NCBI RefSeq assembly: GCF_008729015.1
Contig: NZ_RKSM01000001.1
Span: forward strand, 558,001-622,000
DNA: 64,000 nucleotides
Reading direction: 5' to 3'
From: Haloarcula sp. CBA1129
Lineage (GTDB): Archaea > Halobacteriota > Halobacteria > Halobacteriales > Haloarculaceae
The translations under genes and the position numbers were made by a program. The notes below the pieces were generated by a model. The model searched no databases. It saw only the letters and a list, made by a program, of their open reading frames with translations, and was not told the origin of the DNA. Below, one piece after another: positions 1-8,284 of the stretch (positions within the stretch are counted from its first letter, which is position 1; every line of letters begins with the position of its first letter).

Positions 1-1131
1 GTCTTGCACGCGGTCCATCAGATAGGTCGCGTCCTCGCTTCCGCCGAGATCATCAGTCCGGAGACGGCTAGTGACGCCGGGAACTGCTGCTGCCGCGTCG
101 TACACCACACCCGCAAGCGTATCGTCGCTCACAGCACTCGGCGCTTCCGCTGTCGTCTCGATAGCGATTTCGCAGTCGTGCATCTCGGCCGCGGACGACA
201 TGACGGTGTCCGCCCGCTCGCTCATGTATTCCTTGAGCGGGGTCGTTTCGCCGCGGACTTCCCCTTCCAGCGTCGCTGCCTCGGGGACGATGTTCGTGGC
301 CGTGCCACCCTCGACAACCCCGGCGTTGACTCGGGTCGCGCCGTCGCCGTGCCGCCGAATCGCGTGGAGGTTCTGTACGGCGGTCGCCAGCGCCTGAACG
401 GCGTCCCGTCCCTGTGCCGGATGGCCCCCAGCGTGGGCCGTTTCGCCGGCGAACGTCGCCTTGAACTGCCGCACCGCTAGGAAGCCGCCGACGCCCGCGA
501 CGATTTCGCCGGTCGGATGGTCGAGGCCGATATGGATGGCCAGCAGGTGGTCTACGTCGTCGAGGTGGCCGCTTTCGGCGACGGCTTTTCCGCCGCCGAT
601 GACCTCTTCAGCGGGCTGGAAGACGACTTTGAACGTCCCTCCGAAGTCGCTCTCCTTCACTGCTTCCAGCACGCCGAGACCGATTGTCGCGTGGGCGTCG
701 TGCCCGCAAGCGTGCATGTACCCCTCGTTCGTTGAACGGAACTCCGCCGTCGCCGGGGTGTGTGCTACGCTGTCAGACTCCGTTATCGGAAGCGCGTCGA
801 TGTCGACCCGGAGCGCGACGGTCGGTCCCTTGCCCTGTTCAAGTACGGCCAGCGCGCCAGTGAACCCCCCGGCTGCAGCCTCCAGCACGTCCTCGCGAGC
901 ACTGGCTTCGCGGGCCTGCATCCGCCAGTCTTCGAGTTCATCATCGTCGGGGACAGCCATCCGCGCGTCGCCATCGAGCACGTCCCGACCGAGATGCAAC
1001 TGGTCGACACCGATTCGCTCTATTTCGTCGACGATGCGACTTGTGGTGTAGAACTCTCGCCACGCCGGTTCGGGGTAGCTGTGCAGGTCGCGTCGGACAG
1101 ATCTGAGTCGCTCCTGCCGAGCCTCGTTCAT
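1..1131 (-). CDS. M20-family amidohydrolase, AbgA-like (3' end cut by window)
   Basis: Hydrolyses an amide bond of an N-acyl or aminobenzoyl-amino acid with a two-metal centre. Reading the minus strand from the ATG at 1131 gives about 377 residues with no stop before the window edge. Visible M20 motifs are RVDIDALP near residue 110, MHACGHDAH near 140, PAEE near 170, and HAGGHPAQGRDAVQ near 230. A GGSEDATYLM segment near the edge is typical of p-aminobenzoyl-glutamate hydrolase subunit A, but peptidase or N-acyl-amino-acid amidohydrolase activity is equally possible. The C-terminus, including the last metal ligand, is outside the window. It stands alone, 55 bases from the next gene. Confidence 0.88.
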   Translation of the reverse strand, partial: MNEARQERLRSVRRDLHSYPEPAWREFYTTSRIVDEIERIGVDQLHLGRDVLDGDARMAVPDDDELEDWRMQAREASAREDVLEAAAGGFTGALAVLEQGKGPTVALRVDIDALPITESDSVAHTPATAEFRSTNEGYMHACGHDAHATIGLGVLEAVKESDFGGTFKVVFQPAEEVIGGGKAVAESGHLDDVDHLLAIHIGLDHPTGEIVAGVGGFLAVRQFKATFAGETAHAGGHPAQGRDAVQALATAVQNLHAIRRHGDGATRVNAGVVEGGTATNIVPEAATLEGEVRGETTPLKEYMSERADTVMSSAAEMHDCEIAIETTAEAPSAVSDDTLAGVVYDAAAAVPGVTSRLRTDDLGGSEDATYLMDRVQD

Positions 1132-1186
1132 GCCGGCGAAACGAGGCACAGTCACTTATAACAATCTCCGGGCGCGGACGGCGGCC

Positions 1187-1519
1187 CTACGACCCGCTGC
1201 CGATCTGTGTCCGCTGTTCGACGCCGGCTTCGACGTGGATGGCGTCCGGGAAGGTCCGCTGGGTAACGTTCCGGGCGAACTCCTCGTACCCGACGATCTC
1301 TATTGTTCGCGTGTAAACAGAGTGGTTCCAAGACTCGAAGCGGCCGCCGCTTGGTCCCAGTGACTTCGACTGTGGAATCTGTAGCTCCTGTGGTTGTTTT
1401 GGATGCGGGCCTTTCAGTTCGACTCCCTTCTGCTCAGCGCTCTCCTTGATTTCTGTGACGATGTCCTCGAGGCGGTGTCGGTCCCCACTGGTGAAAGTCA
1501 GTGTCGTGACGAAGGGCAT
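1187..1519 (-). CDS. uS10/mL48-like small ribosomal-type protein
   Basis: A 110-residue protein resembling ribosomal protein uS10, in a form found besides the canonical rpsJ in haloarchaea. The start MPFVTTLTF at 1519 was chosen because the frame extends 28 codons further upstream into residues with no family character. The fold region runs from the TLTFTSGDRHRLEDI segment to FPDAIHVEAGVEQRT near the C-terminus, with the KGPHPKQPQEL and TRTIEIVGYEEFAR stretches typical of the uS10 beta-alpha core. It lies divergently beside a Nudix hydrolase (start 96 bases away). Whether it binds the ribosome is unknown; the assignment rests on remembered family similarity. Confidence 0.7.
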   Translation of the reverse strand: MPFVTTLTFTSGDRHRLEDIVTEIKESAEQKGVELKGPHPKQPQELQIPQSKSLGPSGGRFESWNHSVYTRTIEIVGYEEFARNVTQRTFPDAIHVEAGVEQRTQIGSGS

Positions 1520-1614
1520 CTGTAGACGAACACTCAGCCGCGAGTGACAAAAGGCCATCTGTTTCCGTTGTGTCTCCGATATTCTCTTAAGTAGCGGTGT
1601 CATAAAATCCGATA

Positions 1615-2043
1615 ATGATAGAGGCCACGAGCGCGGGAGCCATCCTCTTTCGCGATACGCGTGGCCGGCGGGAGTACCTCCTGCTCAAGAGCCGACCCGG
1701 CGATTGGGAGTTCCCCAAGGGCGGCGTCGAGGGCGAGGAAGAACTCCAGCAGACCGCCATACGCGAAGTGAAAGAGGAGGCCGGAATCGGTGATTTCCGG
1801 CTTTTAGACGGGTTCCGCAAAGACTACGACTATGTGTTCGAGGCGAACGGCAACACCATCCACAAGACGGTCCACCTGTTCGTCGCGAAATCGTTCGAAG
1901 CGTCAGCCGAACTGTCCACAGAACACCGCGACCTGCAGTGGCGCGACTACGAACAGGCTATCAACACGGTCACGCAGGACGGCCCCCGTGAGATACTCGA
2001 ACAGGCAGACGAGTTCCTCGATGAGCGAGGCGACGAGGAGTAG
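1615..2043 (+). CDS. Nudix hydrolase, Ap4A hydrolase-like
   Basis: A 142-residue Nudix enzyme, probably a bis(5'-nucleosyl)-tetraphosphatase that cleaves dinucleoside polyphosphates. The complete Nudix box is visible at about residues 36-58: GGVEGEEELQQTAIREVKEE followed by AGI, with the metal-binding REVKEE core. The N-terminal strand SAGAILFRDTRG and the WEFPKGG segment before the box are characteristic of the Ap4A group. Length fits a single-domain enzyme. It starts 95 bases from the divergent uS10-like gene, so the two promoters share one short intergenic stretch. Substrate is inferred from family only. Confidence 0.85.
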   Translation: MIEATSAGAILFRDTRGRREYLLLKSRPGDWEFPKGGVEGEEELQQTAIREVKEEAGIGDFRLLDGFRKDYDYVFEANGNTIHKTVHLFVAKSFEASAELSTEHRDLQWRDYEQAINTVTQDGPREILEQADEFLDERGDEE

Positions 2044-2074
2044 CGAAGCGTAGACGATACTCAGCCCTATTCAT

Positions 2075-2095
2075 AGAGCACCGACACAGTGCTCT
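2075..2095 (+). terminator. Hairpin after the Nudix gene
   Basis: A perfect 7-base inverted repeat (AGAGCAC / GTGCTCT) with a 7-base loop starts 31 bases after the stop codon. No T-run follows, so termination is only a guess. Confidence 0.35.
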
Positions 2096-2340
2096 GGGTA
2101 GCGCCAGCTCCGCCGTCGCTTGATGGCACCGGTAAACTCTCCGGAGAACTATCCGAAGAACACAGATACTCTAAAGTGTGATTTTGCTGACAGTATCGAA
2201 TTACTTTCAGTGGTAGAACCCCCGACCGAGCACCCACAAATATAATCTAAACACTACTTCCGCGATACCAGCCACTACTGAGGTAATTACGTGTGAAAAT
2301 AATATTTTATAAATAGTATCTCTTCCAATACTAACAGCAT

Positions 2341-2352
2341 TTTTAAATAGGA
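2341..2352 (+). promoter_or_regulatory. TATA-box candidate for the DUF4013 gene
   Basis: TTTTTAAATAG lies about 38 bases before the ATG at 2384, a spacing that would place the transcription start roughly 12 bases before the start codon, as expected for short-leader haloarchaeal messages. Confidence 0.5.
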
Positions 2353-2383
2353 TAAGATTACATTTTGCAAAGAGGCATCCAAA

Positions 2384-3076
2384 ATGTTAGAAGACGGACT
2401 ATCGTACCCAATGCAAGGCGACAGTTGGATAGCACAGATGTTGATCGGCGGCGTACTGCTGGTGTTCTTTTTCCTCCTGATCCCGCTGCTCGCGTTCAAT
2501 GGATATCTGCTTCGCGTGATCGGAACGACCGTTCAGGGCGAGTCTGAACCACCAGCTTGGGACGACTGGGGAGGACTCATCGTCGACGGCATCAAATTCA
2601 GTATCGTCGGTCTCGTGTACTCTATCGTTCCCATGGTCGTCATCTTCGGTATCGGTGGGACACTCATCGGACTGGGCGGAGCCGCCGGTGAATCGGGCGG
2701 CGGAATCATCGCCGGATTCGGGTTGATGGCGTTCCTCTTGCTGATTCCGGTGTTGTTCCTGATTTACTACATCGTCCCCGCGGCGCTGGCGAACATGGCA
2801 GTCGAAGGGAGCCTCGGTGCGGCATTCGACTTCTCGCTGCTCAAAAACGTCGTCCTCACAAGCGACTACTTCATCGCAGTTCTCATGCCAATCGTCGTCG
2901 GCATCATCACGAACATCATCAGCAACGTGCTGGCGGTTACTGTCATCGGCCTAGTTCTCGTTCCGTTCGTCTCCTACTACGGACAGGTCGCCGTTTTCCG
3001 CATGTTCGGAACGGCGTTCGCCAATCAGACGAACAAGAACGCACAGCAGGTCACAGGCCCGACCACGTCGGTCTAA
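2384..3076 (+). CDS. DUF4013 family multi-pass membrane protein
   Basis: A 230-residue integral membrane protein of unknown function. Hydrophobic segments fall at about residues 18-45, 70-105 (glycine-rich), 108-130, and 155-195, so about five or six helices. The region SYPMQGDSWIAQMLIGG at the N-terminus and the short ExxPPAWDDWGGL motif near residues 55-67 between the first helices are typical of DUF4013 proteins, which are common in archaea. An AT-rich promoter precedes it and the next gene follows after 39 bases on the same strand. No catalytic residues are evident. Confidence 0.75.
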   Translation: MLEDGLSYPMQGDSWIAQMLIGGVLLVFFFLLIPLLAFNGYLLRVIGTTVQGESEPPAWDDWGGLIVDGIKFSIVGLVYSIVPMVVIFGIGGTLIGLGGAAGESGGGIIAGFGLMAFLLLIPVLFLIYYIVPAALANMAVEGSLGAAFDFSLLKNVVLTSDYFIAVLMPIVVGIITNIISNVLAVTVIGLVLVPFVSYYGQVAVFRMFGTAFANQTNKNAQQVTGPTTSV

Positions 3077-3115
3077 CCAATCAGTTCTTACGCGGCCGAC
3101 TATTTTTCGAGAGAC

Positions 3116-4162
3116 GTGACATCGAGCGGTGGAGCTGACCCAGACTCCGAGTTCGCCTTCGAGCTGTCTGTCTGCCAGTGGGCCGAGCGAGCGTGGTCGC
3201 CGGCCAACGACGCAGCGGTGTTGGTCGCCAGACAGTTCGGGACGAAACACCGCCGCTGGGACACGATTGTGCTGGAGTGTGACCCTGCTGGACTCCGAGA
3301 GCGGGCAAAGTTCGGCCCGGATTCGTTTGACTCAGACCTCCTGCACGTCCTCCGGCACGCACCGGCCGACTGGACGTACTACCGCGACGCGTTGCCGGAC
3401 CCGGGCTATCCGTGGCGATACGTCCGGGAGTCGATTCACGAGGCGGCTGACAGGGACGCCATCGAAACCCGAAAGCAGGGCAACCGCATCCAGATTCGTC
3501 GGGTGCGTCCCTATCCGGACTGGCTCCGCCGAATCGTCGCCATCGAGAACAAACCAGATCTGACCGCCAGCGCCGCCCGGAACCTCGTTCCACAACTGGA
3601 GCGGGACATCGCGCTATCGCTGGCCGACGAGGTGTGGGTCGCGACAGCGACGACCGACGAGCGCGTGGAGCCGATCCTGCTGGCGGACCTGCCCGCGGCC
3701 GCCGGTGTATTGACTGTCGACCCAGCATCCAGTACGGCCGAGGCGGTCTGGCAACCGCGGTCGCTGTCAGTTGACGACCCCGGAACGCGCATTCTGGAGC
3801 GGCCGGACGACGACGCCAGCGCGGCGCGGTTCGAATACGTGGACACCGACTGGAAGCAAGAGCGGCGGCTCGCCATCGCCGAGCGCGCGTATGCTCGCGG
3901 CTGGCGCGCCTACGCGGACACGATGCGCCCCGACTGCCGCCACTTTCAGCTCAGTGCCGACGAGAGCGGCGTGTATCCTTACTGTGCGGCAAAAGAGTGC
4001 CTGCCGACGGCGGCTGAGTGTCGTGGGCAGTGCTCGTCCTACGAGCCGGAGCCTCCGGCGTGGCGGTCGATGGACTGGCCGCTCGACGGCGGACCGGGGA
4101 ACGCAATACAACGGTTGTTAGCGCGGCGACGACGCCGGCAGCGGCCGGGGCTGTCAGAGTAA
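3116..4162 (+). CDS. DUF5787 family haloarchaeal protein
   Basis: A 348-residue protein starting at GTG. I recognise it as the haloarchaeal DUF5787 family, of unknown function. The central portion contains VAIENKPDL near residues 141-149, followed by a segment on constitutive strands and helices (ADEVWVATATT), which resembles the E-x-K core of restriction-endonuclease-like (PD-(D/E)XK) folds; this is my inference. The C-terminal part has a cysteine cluster (DCRHFQ, YPYCAAKEC, ECRGQCSSYEP) that could bind zinc. It ends 23 bases from the convergent DUF5797 gene. Confidence 0.65.
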   Translation: MTSSGGADPDSEFAFELSVCQWAERAWSPANDAAVLVARQFGTKHRRWDTIVLECDPAGLRERAKFGPDSFDSDLLHVLRHAPADWTYYRDALPDPGYPWRYVRESIHEAADRDAIETRKQGNRIQIRRVRPYPDWLRRIVAIENKPDLTASAARNLVPQLERDIALSLADEVWVATATTDERVEPILLADLPAAAGVLTVDPASSTAEAVWQPRSLSVDDPGTRILERPDDDASAARFEYVDTDWKQERRLAIAERAYARGWRAYADTMRPDCRHFQLSADESGVYPYCAAKECLPTAAECRGQCSSYEPEPPAWRSMDWPLDGGPGNAIQRLLARRRRRQRPGLSE

Positions 4163-4185
4163 CCGGCCGCCACGGGAGTCCGGAT

Positions 4186-4665
4186 TCACCCCTCTGACAG
4201 TTCGATGTCCAGTTCGTCGCGTGGAACGGCCAGCCTGAACGTCGGCACGGTCTTCTCGACGGTCTCTACGATTCCCTTGTCTGCGAGGCTCCGAAGCGCA
4301 GAGCGAACGTCGTCGGTCTCCCGGTCCTCACCCACCTCGCGAAGGGCGTGTAACACGGCGACGACACTCTGACTCTCTTCGTCGTGGCCAGCGATTACGT
4401 CGACGATGGCCTGCTGGAGCGGGGTGACTGTTACCGTCTGTACGCGTTCGGAGTCTTCCCCGTCGATAAGCGTCGTTGCCTCCGGCGTCGCACAGATGAG
4501 GCTGTTGTCGTTGCGGTAGTAGTACTCCTTGAGTTCGGATTCGAGGTACTGGTGCACCTCGCTCCCGCTATCCATGTCCCAGCGCTCCTGTAACTCGCCG
4601 TTTTTCGTCGGCTGGAGTTCGACGATGTCGGCGAGCCGTTCGCGGGCCTCCTCCGAGAAGGTCAT
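4186..4665 (-). CDS. DUF5797 family winged-helix-like protein
   Basis: A 159-residue soluble acidic protein. The first 45 residues (EEARERLADIVELQPTKNGE onward) and the last 70 (TPLQQAIVDVIAG through DVRSALRSLADKGIVE) each look like helix-turn-helix arrangements, and the latter ends in a basic-poor wing TVPTFRLAVP. This matches the haloarchaeal DUF5797 family as I recall it, likely a DNA-binding regulator, though no target is known. It lies just upstream of and on the same strand as no obvious partner: the ABC permease stop is 52 bases away. Confidence 0.65.
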   Translation of the reverse strand: MTFSEEARERLADIVELQPTKNGELQERWDMDSGSEVHQYLESELKEYYYRNDNSLICATPEATTLIDGEDSERVQTVTVTPLQQAIVDVIAGHDEESQSVVAVLHALREVGEDRETDDVRSALRSLADKGIVETVEKTVPTFRLAVPRDELDIELSEG

Positions 4666-4717
4666 GGCCCGTCGGTACGACGACCACGTATTTCGGTGTT
4701 CTGAATCCGGGTAAGGC

Positions 4718-5953
4718 TCACTCGTGTCTGAGCGCGTCGATGGGGTCGACCCGTGCCGCCCGCCACGCCGGGTAGAGGCCGGCGACGACGCCGACTAGCA
4801 CGCCCACGCCGACCGCCAGCGCAATCCACAGCGGCGCGAGCGAGAACGCGACTTCGGCGTATCGGGTCGCGCCGTAGCCGACGAGGAGTCCGAGCGGGAC
4901 GCCCAGCAGCGAGCCGAGCGTCCCGAGCAGTGCGGCCTCGACGAGGAACACCTGCATCACGTCGCGGTTGCGCGCACCGACGGCTTTCATGATGCCGATT
5001 TCGCGGGTCCGCTCCGTGACGCTGACGAGCATCACGTTGGCGATGCCGATAGCACCGACGACCAGCGCGATGACGGCGATGCCGGTGACGAAACGCGTGA
5101 TGCGCTCGATAACGTCGCTGATCTCCTCGACGAAGTCGTTCCCGGACCGGGCGACCAGTTCCGTGTCGTCGGCCGACAGCGACCGCGCGTCGGACTCACC
5201 GGAGAGATACGTCTGAATGGCCGATTGGGTCTCCGGAATCGCCCGCGGGTCGACGGCGAGTGTTACCTGCGGGTACGCACGCTGTCGCACGCCCGCCGAC
5301 GGGCTCTCGACAACCGAGTCATAGAACGGGTCGATGGGGACGTACACCCGCGGCTGGCGGGCGAACTCGCTGACCGGGACTTCGCCGCGCGTCCCGTTGA
5401 CGACGCCGACGACGGTGACGTTGCGTTCGCTCCCGTCGGCCATCGTCATCGTGAAGCGCTCGCCGGTCGTGAGGTTCTCAGCGAACGACCCGGCCATGCG
5501 CTCGTTAACGACGACGGCCTCCTCATCAGCTTCGAATGAACGCCCCTCGACGAGGACGCCGTCATTGATGCTGGCAGACCGTACCGCCGTGACCTGCTGT
5601 CTGGCCAGCGTCTGATTTCCGTGGCGCACCGACTGCGTCTGGACGATTCCGCGCGGGAGCACTGCTTGGACTCCGGTGATCGCCTCCAACTGCTGAATGT
5701 CGTACTCGGTAAACACTGGCTGGAGCGTCCGGTCAAAGTCGTCGTCGCCGGACGGCGTTCCGAACACGTAGATGTTGCCTGCGTTCGACGTCTCGATGTC
5801 GCCGACGATTTCCGCCTCGACGCTGGCCCCGAACGTGGCGAAGGTGATTACTGACGCGATACCGATGACGACGCCGACGACAGTCAGCGCCGACCGGAGC
5901 TTGTGCGCTTTGATTGACCGGAGCGTGATTCGCACACTCTCGCCAGTGTCCAT
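4718..5953 (-). CDS. MacB/LolC-type ABC transporter permease (FtsX family)
   Basis: A 411-residue permease of a mechanotransmission-type ABC system. It has one N-terminal membrane helix (about residues 20-42), a large extracellular MacB periplasmic-core domain (about 45-270), and three C-terminal helices (about 285-310, 340-365, 375-398) in the FtsX domain, with the conserved TEREIGIMKAVGARNRDV loop near residues 315-330. The start codon overlaps the stop of its ATPase by one base, so they form one transport unit. Such proteins do not import; they move lipoproteins, peptides or macrolides, or act on envelope proteins. Cargo is unknown. Confidence 0.9.
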   Translation of the reverse strand: MDTGESVRITLRSIKAHKLRSALTVVGVVIGIASVITFATFGASVEAEIVGDIETSNAGNIYVFGTPSGDDDFDRTLQPVFTEYDIQQLEAITGVQAVLPRGIVQTQSVRHGNQTLARQQVTAVRSASINDGVLVEGRSFEADEEAVVVNERMAGSFAENLTTGERFTMTMADGSERNVTVVGVVNGTRGEVPVSEFARQPRVYVPIDPFYDSVVESPSAGVRQRAYPQVTLAVDPRAIPETQSAIQTYLSGESDARSLSADDTELVARSGNDFVEEISDVIERITRFVTGIAVIALVVGAIGIANVMLVSVTERTREIGIMKAVGARNRDVMQVFLVEAALLGTLGSLLGVPLGLLVGYGATRYAEVAFSLAPLWIALAVGVGVLVGVVAGLYPAWRAARVDPIDALRHE

Positions 5954-6660
5954 CAGTGCTCGCCCCCGGAAACGTCCTCGACAGACTGGATGTGCCCGTC
6001 CTCGACGTGGACGATTCGCTCCGCCCGCTCGGCGACATGTCGCTCGTGGGTCACCAGCAGGAACGTGTTGCCCGCCGCGTGGAGGTCGTCGAACAGGTCG
6101 AGGATTTGCGCGCCGGTGTCCGTATCGACGTTGCCGGTTGGCTCGTCGGCGAGAATCAGCGCCGGGTCGGTCGACAGCGCCCGAGCGATGGCGACCCGCT
6201 GGCGCTGGCCGCCGCTGAGCTCCGAGGGGACGTGGCCGGTGCGGTCGGCGAGGCCCACCTCCGAGAGCAGCGACGCCGCCCGCTCGCGGCGACGGTCCCT
6301 GTCCCAGCCATCGAAGACGAGCGGTAAGGCGACGTTCTCCACCGCACTCAGTCGCGGCATGAGATTGAACGTCTGAAACACGAATCCGACCGCAGTCCCG
6401 CGGATGTCGGCCCGTTCGGCCTCGCTGGCCGCCGAAACGTCTTGTCCATTGACCACGACCCGCCCCGACGACGGCGTGTCCAGTCCGCCGATGAGGTTCA
6501 GGAGCGTGCTCTTGCCGGAGCCGCTCGGTCCCATCACCGCCGTGTACGACCCCGCAGACAGGTCGAGGCTCACGTCGTCAAGCGCCGTCACCGTCCCGCC
6601 GAGGTCGTACTGCTTGCTGACGCCGTCGACACGGACGGTCGTATTCGCTGACTCGCTCAC
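5953..6660 (-). CDS. MacB/LolD-type ABC transporter ATP-binding protein
   Basis: A 235-residue ATPase that powers the adjoining permease. Motifs in order: Walker A GPSGSGKST near residue 43, Q-loop VFQTFNLMPRL near 90, signature LSGGQRQRVAIARAL near 143, Walker B LILADEPTG near 165, and switch histidine LVTHE near 200. The GTG at 6660 (VSESANTTVRVDG) was chosen; the frame is open further upstream to 6777 but that would run into the start of the divergent gene and adds residues without homology. With the permease it forms a two-gene operon. Confidence 0.9.
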   Translation of the reverse strand: MSESANTTVRVDGVSKQYDLGGTVTALDDVSLDLSAGSYTAVMGPSGSGKSTLLNLIGGLDTPSSGRVVVNGQDVSAASEAERADIRGTAVGFVFQTFNLMPRLSAVENVALPLVFDGWDRDRRRERAASLLSEVGLADRTGHVPSELSGGQRQRVAIARALSTDPALILADEPTGNVDTDTGAQILDLFDDLHAAGNTFLLVTHERHVAERAERIVHVEDGHIQSVEDVSGGEH

Positions 6661-6776
6661 GGCTCTGTATACGGACTGGACGGCAATGAGGGGTTCGACC
6701 ACATCCGGGTTCGGCAGGAGTGGTCCGTATCTTGATAGGAGGAACCCACTTACCACTCCAGTCCTAAGGCCTGACA
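6661..6776. promoter_or_regulatory. Divergent promoter region, ABC exporter and LolA-like gene
   Basis: 116 bases separate the divergent starts at 6660 and 6777. The spacing suggests shared regulation. A CTTGATAGGAGG stretch near 6731 could hold a TATA element, but no clear operator was seen. Confidence 0.4.
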
Positions 6777-7796
6777 ATGACAGCCGATACCGGACGGAGA
6801 CTGGCTATCGTCGCGGTGTTCGTCACTATTGGACTACTGGCTGCTGGGGCGGTCGCCGGCGTTTCAGGTCTCAGCCAGATGGGGGAGCCGTCCGGCGACG
6901 AGGTATTGGACCAGACCGAACAGCGCTACGAGGCAGCCGAGACGATTACCGGAACGGCGACGGTGACCGTCGCGAACAAGTCTGATTCGAAGACTGCCAC
7001 AGTGGAGTACGCCGCTGCCGAGCCCAACAAGACGTGGGCCGCCGTCACGAGCGAAGACCGGTCCTACGAGATGGGGACGAACGGGACCGTTGTCTGGGCG
7101 GTCGGCGAGAATCAGTCGTACGGCCGCGAACTGCCGGAGAAATCAGCTGCGATGAACGACACGACCGATCCGGTTCCCGAGGAGAACGTCACTGCGACGC
7201 TTCGGGGGACCGACGAGGTCAACGGCGAGACGACGTACGTTCTGGACCTCGAACCGACAAACGAGAGCATCGATGCGCCGAACACGACGCTGTGGGTCGA
7301 CACCGAGGACTACCGCGTCCACAAGCTGACCACTGACGACGGGACAAACCGGACGGAACTCACTGTCGAGGAGACGAATTTCAACGTCAGCATCGACGAC
7401 AGCCAATTCGCTCCGCCGGCTGACCGGGTCGCCGTCACGACCATCGAGACGTACGACTCCTACGACGCGGCCCAGTCCGCGACTGATCTTGACCTGCCCG
7501 AATACGAGAACGGGACCTTCGAGGAAGCCCGATACATCAGCCGGCCCGAGAGTACGGCCGTGGCCCAGCAGTACGACGCTGACGGGGAGAACGTGACGGT
7601 CCTGACCGCGACCGGCGCATCGAGCTATCTTGACGGTGCGGAGAACGGGACGGCAGTACAGGTGAACGGACAGAACGCGACCACAATCGAGCGTGAGAAT
7701 AGGGCTGTCGTCTACTGGACCGAAGACGATGTCACGACCGGCGTGGTCGTTGCAGGGACGACCGAGGCGGCCATCGCCGCGGCTGAGGAACTGTAA
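6777..7796 (+). CDS. LolA/RseB-like secreted or membrane-anchored protein
   Basis: A 339-residue extracellular protein. An N-terminal hydrophobic helix (about residues 9-30, IVAVFVTIGLLAAGAVAG) acts as signal or anchor; there is no lipobox cysteine. The following ~200 residues (DEVLDQTEQRYEAAETITGT, VDTEDYRVHKLTT) match the half-barrel LolA/RseB pattern that binds lipid tails in bacteria. Many NxT/NxS sites (NKTW, NGTVV, NQSY, NDTTD) suggest glycosylation on the cell surface. A C-terminal domain of about 100 residues (SATDLDLPEY onward) is unassigned. It is divergent from a LolCD-like ABC system. Confidence 0.7.
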   Translation: MTADTGRRLAIVAVFVTIGLLAAGAVAGVSGLSQMGEPSGDEVLDQTEQRYEAAETITGTATVTVANKSDSKTATVEYAAAEPNKTWAAVTSEDRSYEMGTNGTVVWAVGENQSYGRELPEKSAAMNDTTDPVPEENVTATLRGTDEVNGETTYVLDLEPTNESIDAPNTTLWVDTEDYRVHKLTTDDGTNRTELTVEETNFNVSIDDSQFAPPADRVAVTTIETYDSYDAAQSATDLDLPEYENGTFEEARYISRPESTAVAQQYDADGENVTVLTATGASSYLDGAENGTAVQVNGQNATTIERENRAVVYWTEDDVTTGVVVAGTTEAAIAAAEEL

Positions 7797-7819
7797 CGAC
7801 GCCCGCTGACTTTCTGTCT

Positions 7820-8284
7820 CTATAGCCCATCTAGCGTCGCCTCGACTGAGGCCCAGTGGCTCCCTTTCCAGAAGTGCTGGCCGCAGTCGACACAGCGCCA
7901 GATCGTCTCGTCGTCCACACTCGGTGCGTACTCCGGCGTGGGGTCCTCCGGGCTGACCTGTTCGACCCGACCGTTGCAGACGCCACAGTGGGCCGGCTCC
8001 GGCGCGAGTGCGAGCTCGAAGCCGGCGTCGGCAAGTTCCCGTAACTGGTCCTCGACCGCCCGTTCGCTGAGTAACAGACTGTCGGGTGCGCAGGCAGCGA
8101 GGTCGCTATCCCGGGTGATCAGCAGCCGGTTCTCGCGTTCGCTCAGGGCGAGGAGGTCGTCGTCGGCCTCGGCGTCCCGGTCCAGCGCGTACGCCGTATC
8201 GTAGCCACACATCCGCAGATAGGTGGCAAGCTTACCGAGCATCGCATCGAGGGCGAGCCGGTCACTGAGAGTGTCGTCAGGCAT
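7820..8284 (-). CDS. Mut7-C RNase domain protein with zinc ribbon
   Basis: A 154-residue protein of the Mut7-C family: a PIN-like nuclease fold followed by a zinc ribbon. The N-terminal RLALDAMLGKLATYLRMCG, acidic RDAEADDDLL and RLLITRDSDLA segments supply the aspartates expected for PIN-type metal catalysis (roughly residues 11, 36-40, 58-60). Two CxxC pairs (CGVCNG, CVDCGQHFWKGSHW) form the zinc ribbon. The ATG at 8284 overlaps the end of polX by eight bases, so it is translated from the same message. RNA cleavage is inferred from the family. Confidence 0.8.
   Translation of the reverse strand: MPDDTLSDRLALDAMLGKLATYLRMCGYDTAYALDRDAEADDDLLALSERENRLLITRDSDLAACAPDSLLLSERAVEDQLRELADAGFELALAPEPAHCGVCNGRVEQVSPEDPTPEYAPSVDDETIWRCVDCGQHFWKGSHWASVEATLDGL

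Larger units (their letters stand above)
2044..2383. other. 340-base intergenic region: hairpin, then AT-rich promoter stretch
   Basis: The left part contains one clear inverted repeat (2075-2095). The right part, about 2220-2383, is strikingly AT-rich for this genome and holds two TATA-like elements near 2304 and 2341. No RNA gene or convincing small reading frame was seen. Confidence 0.6.
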
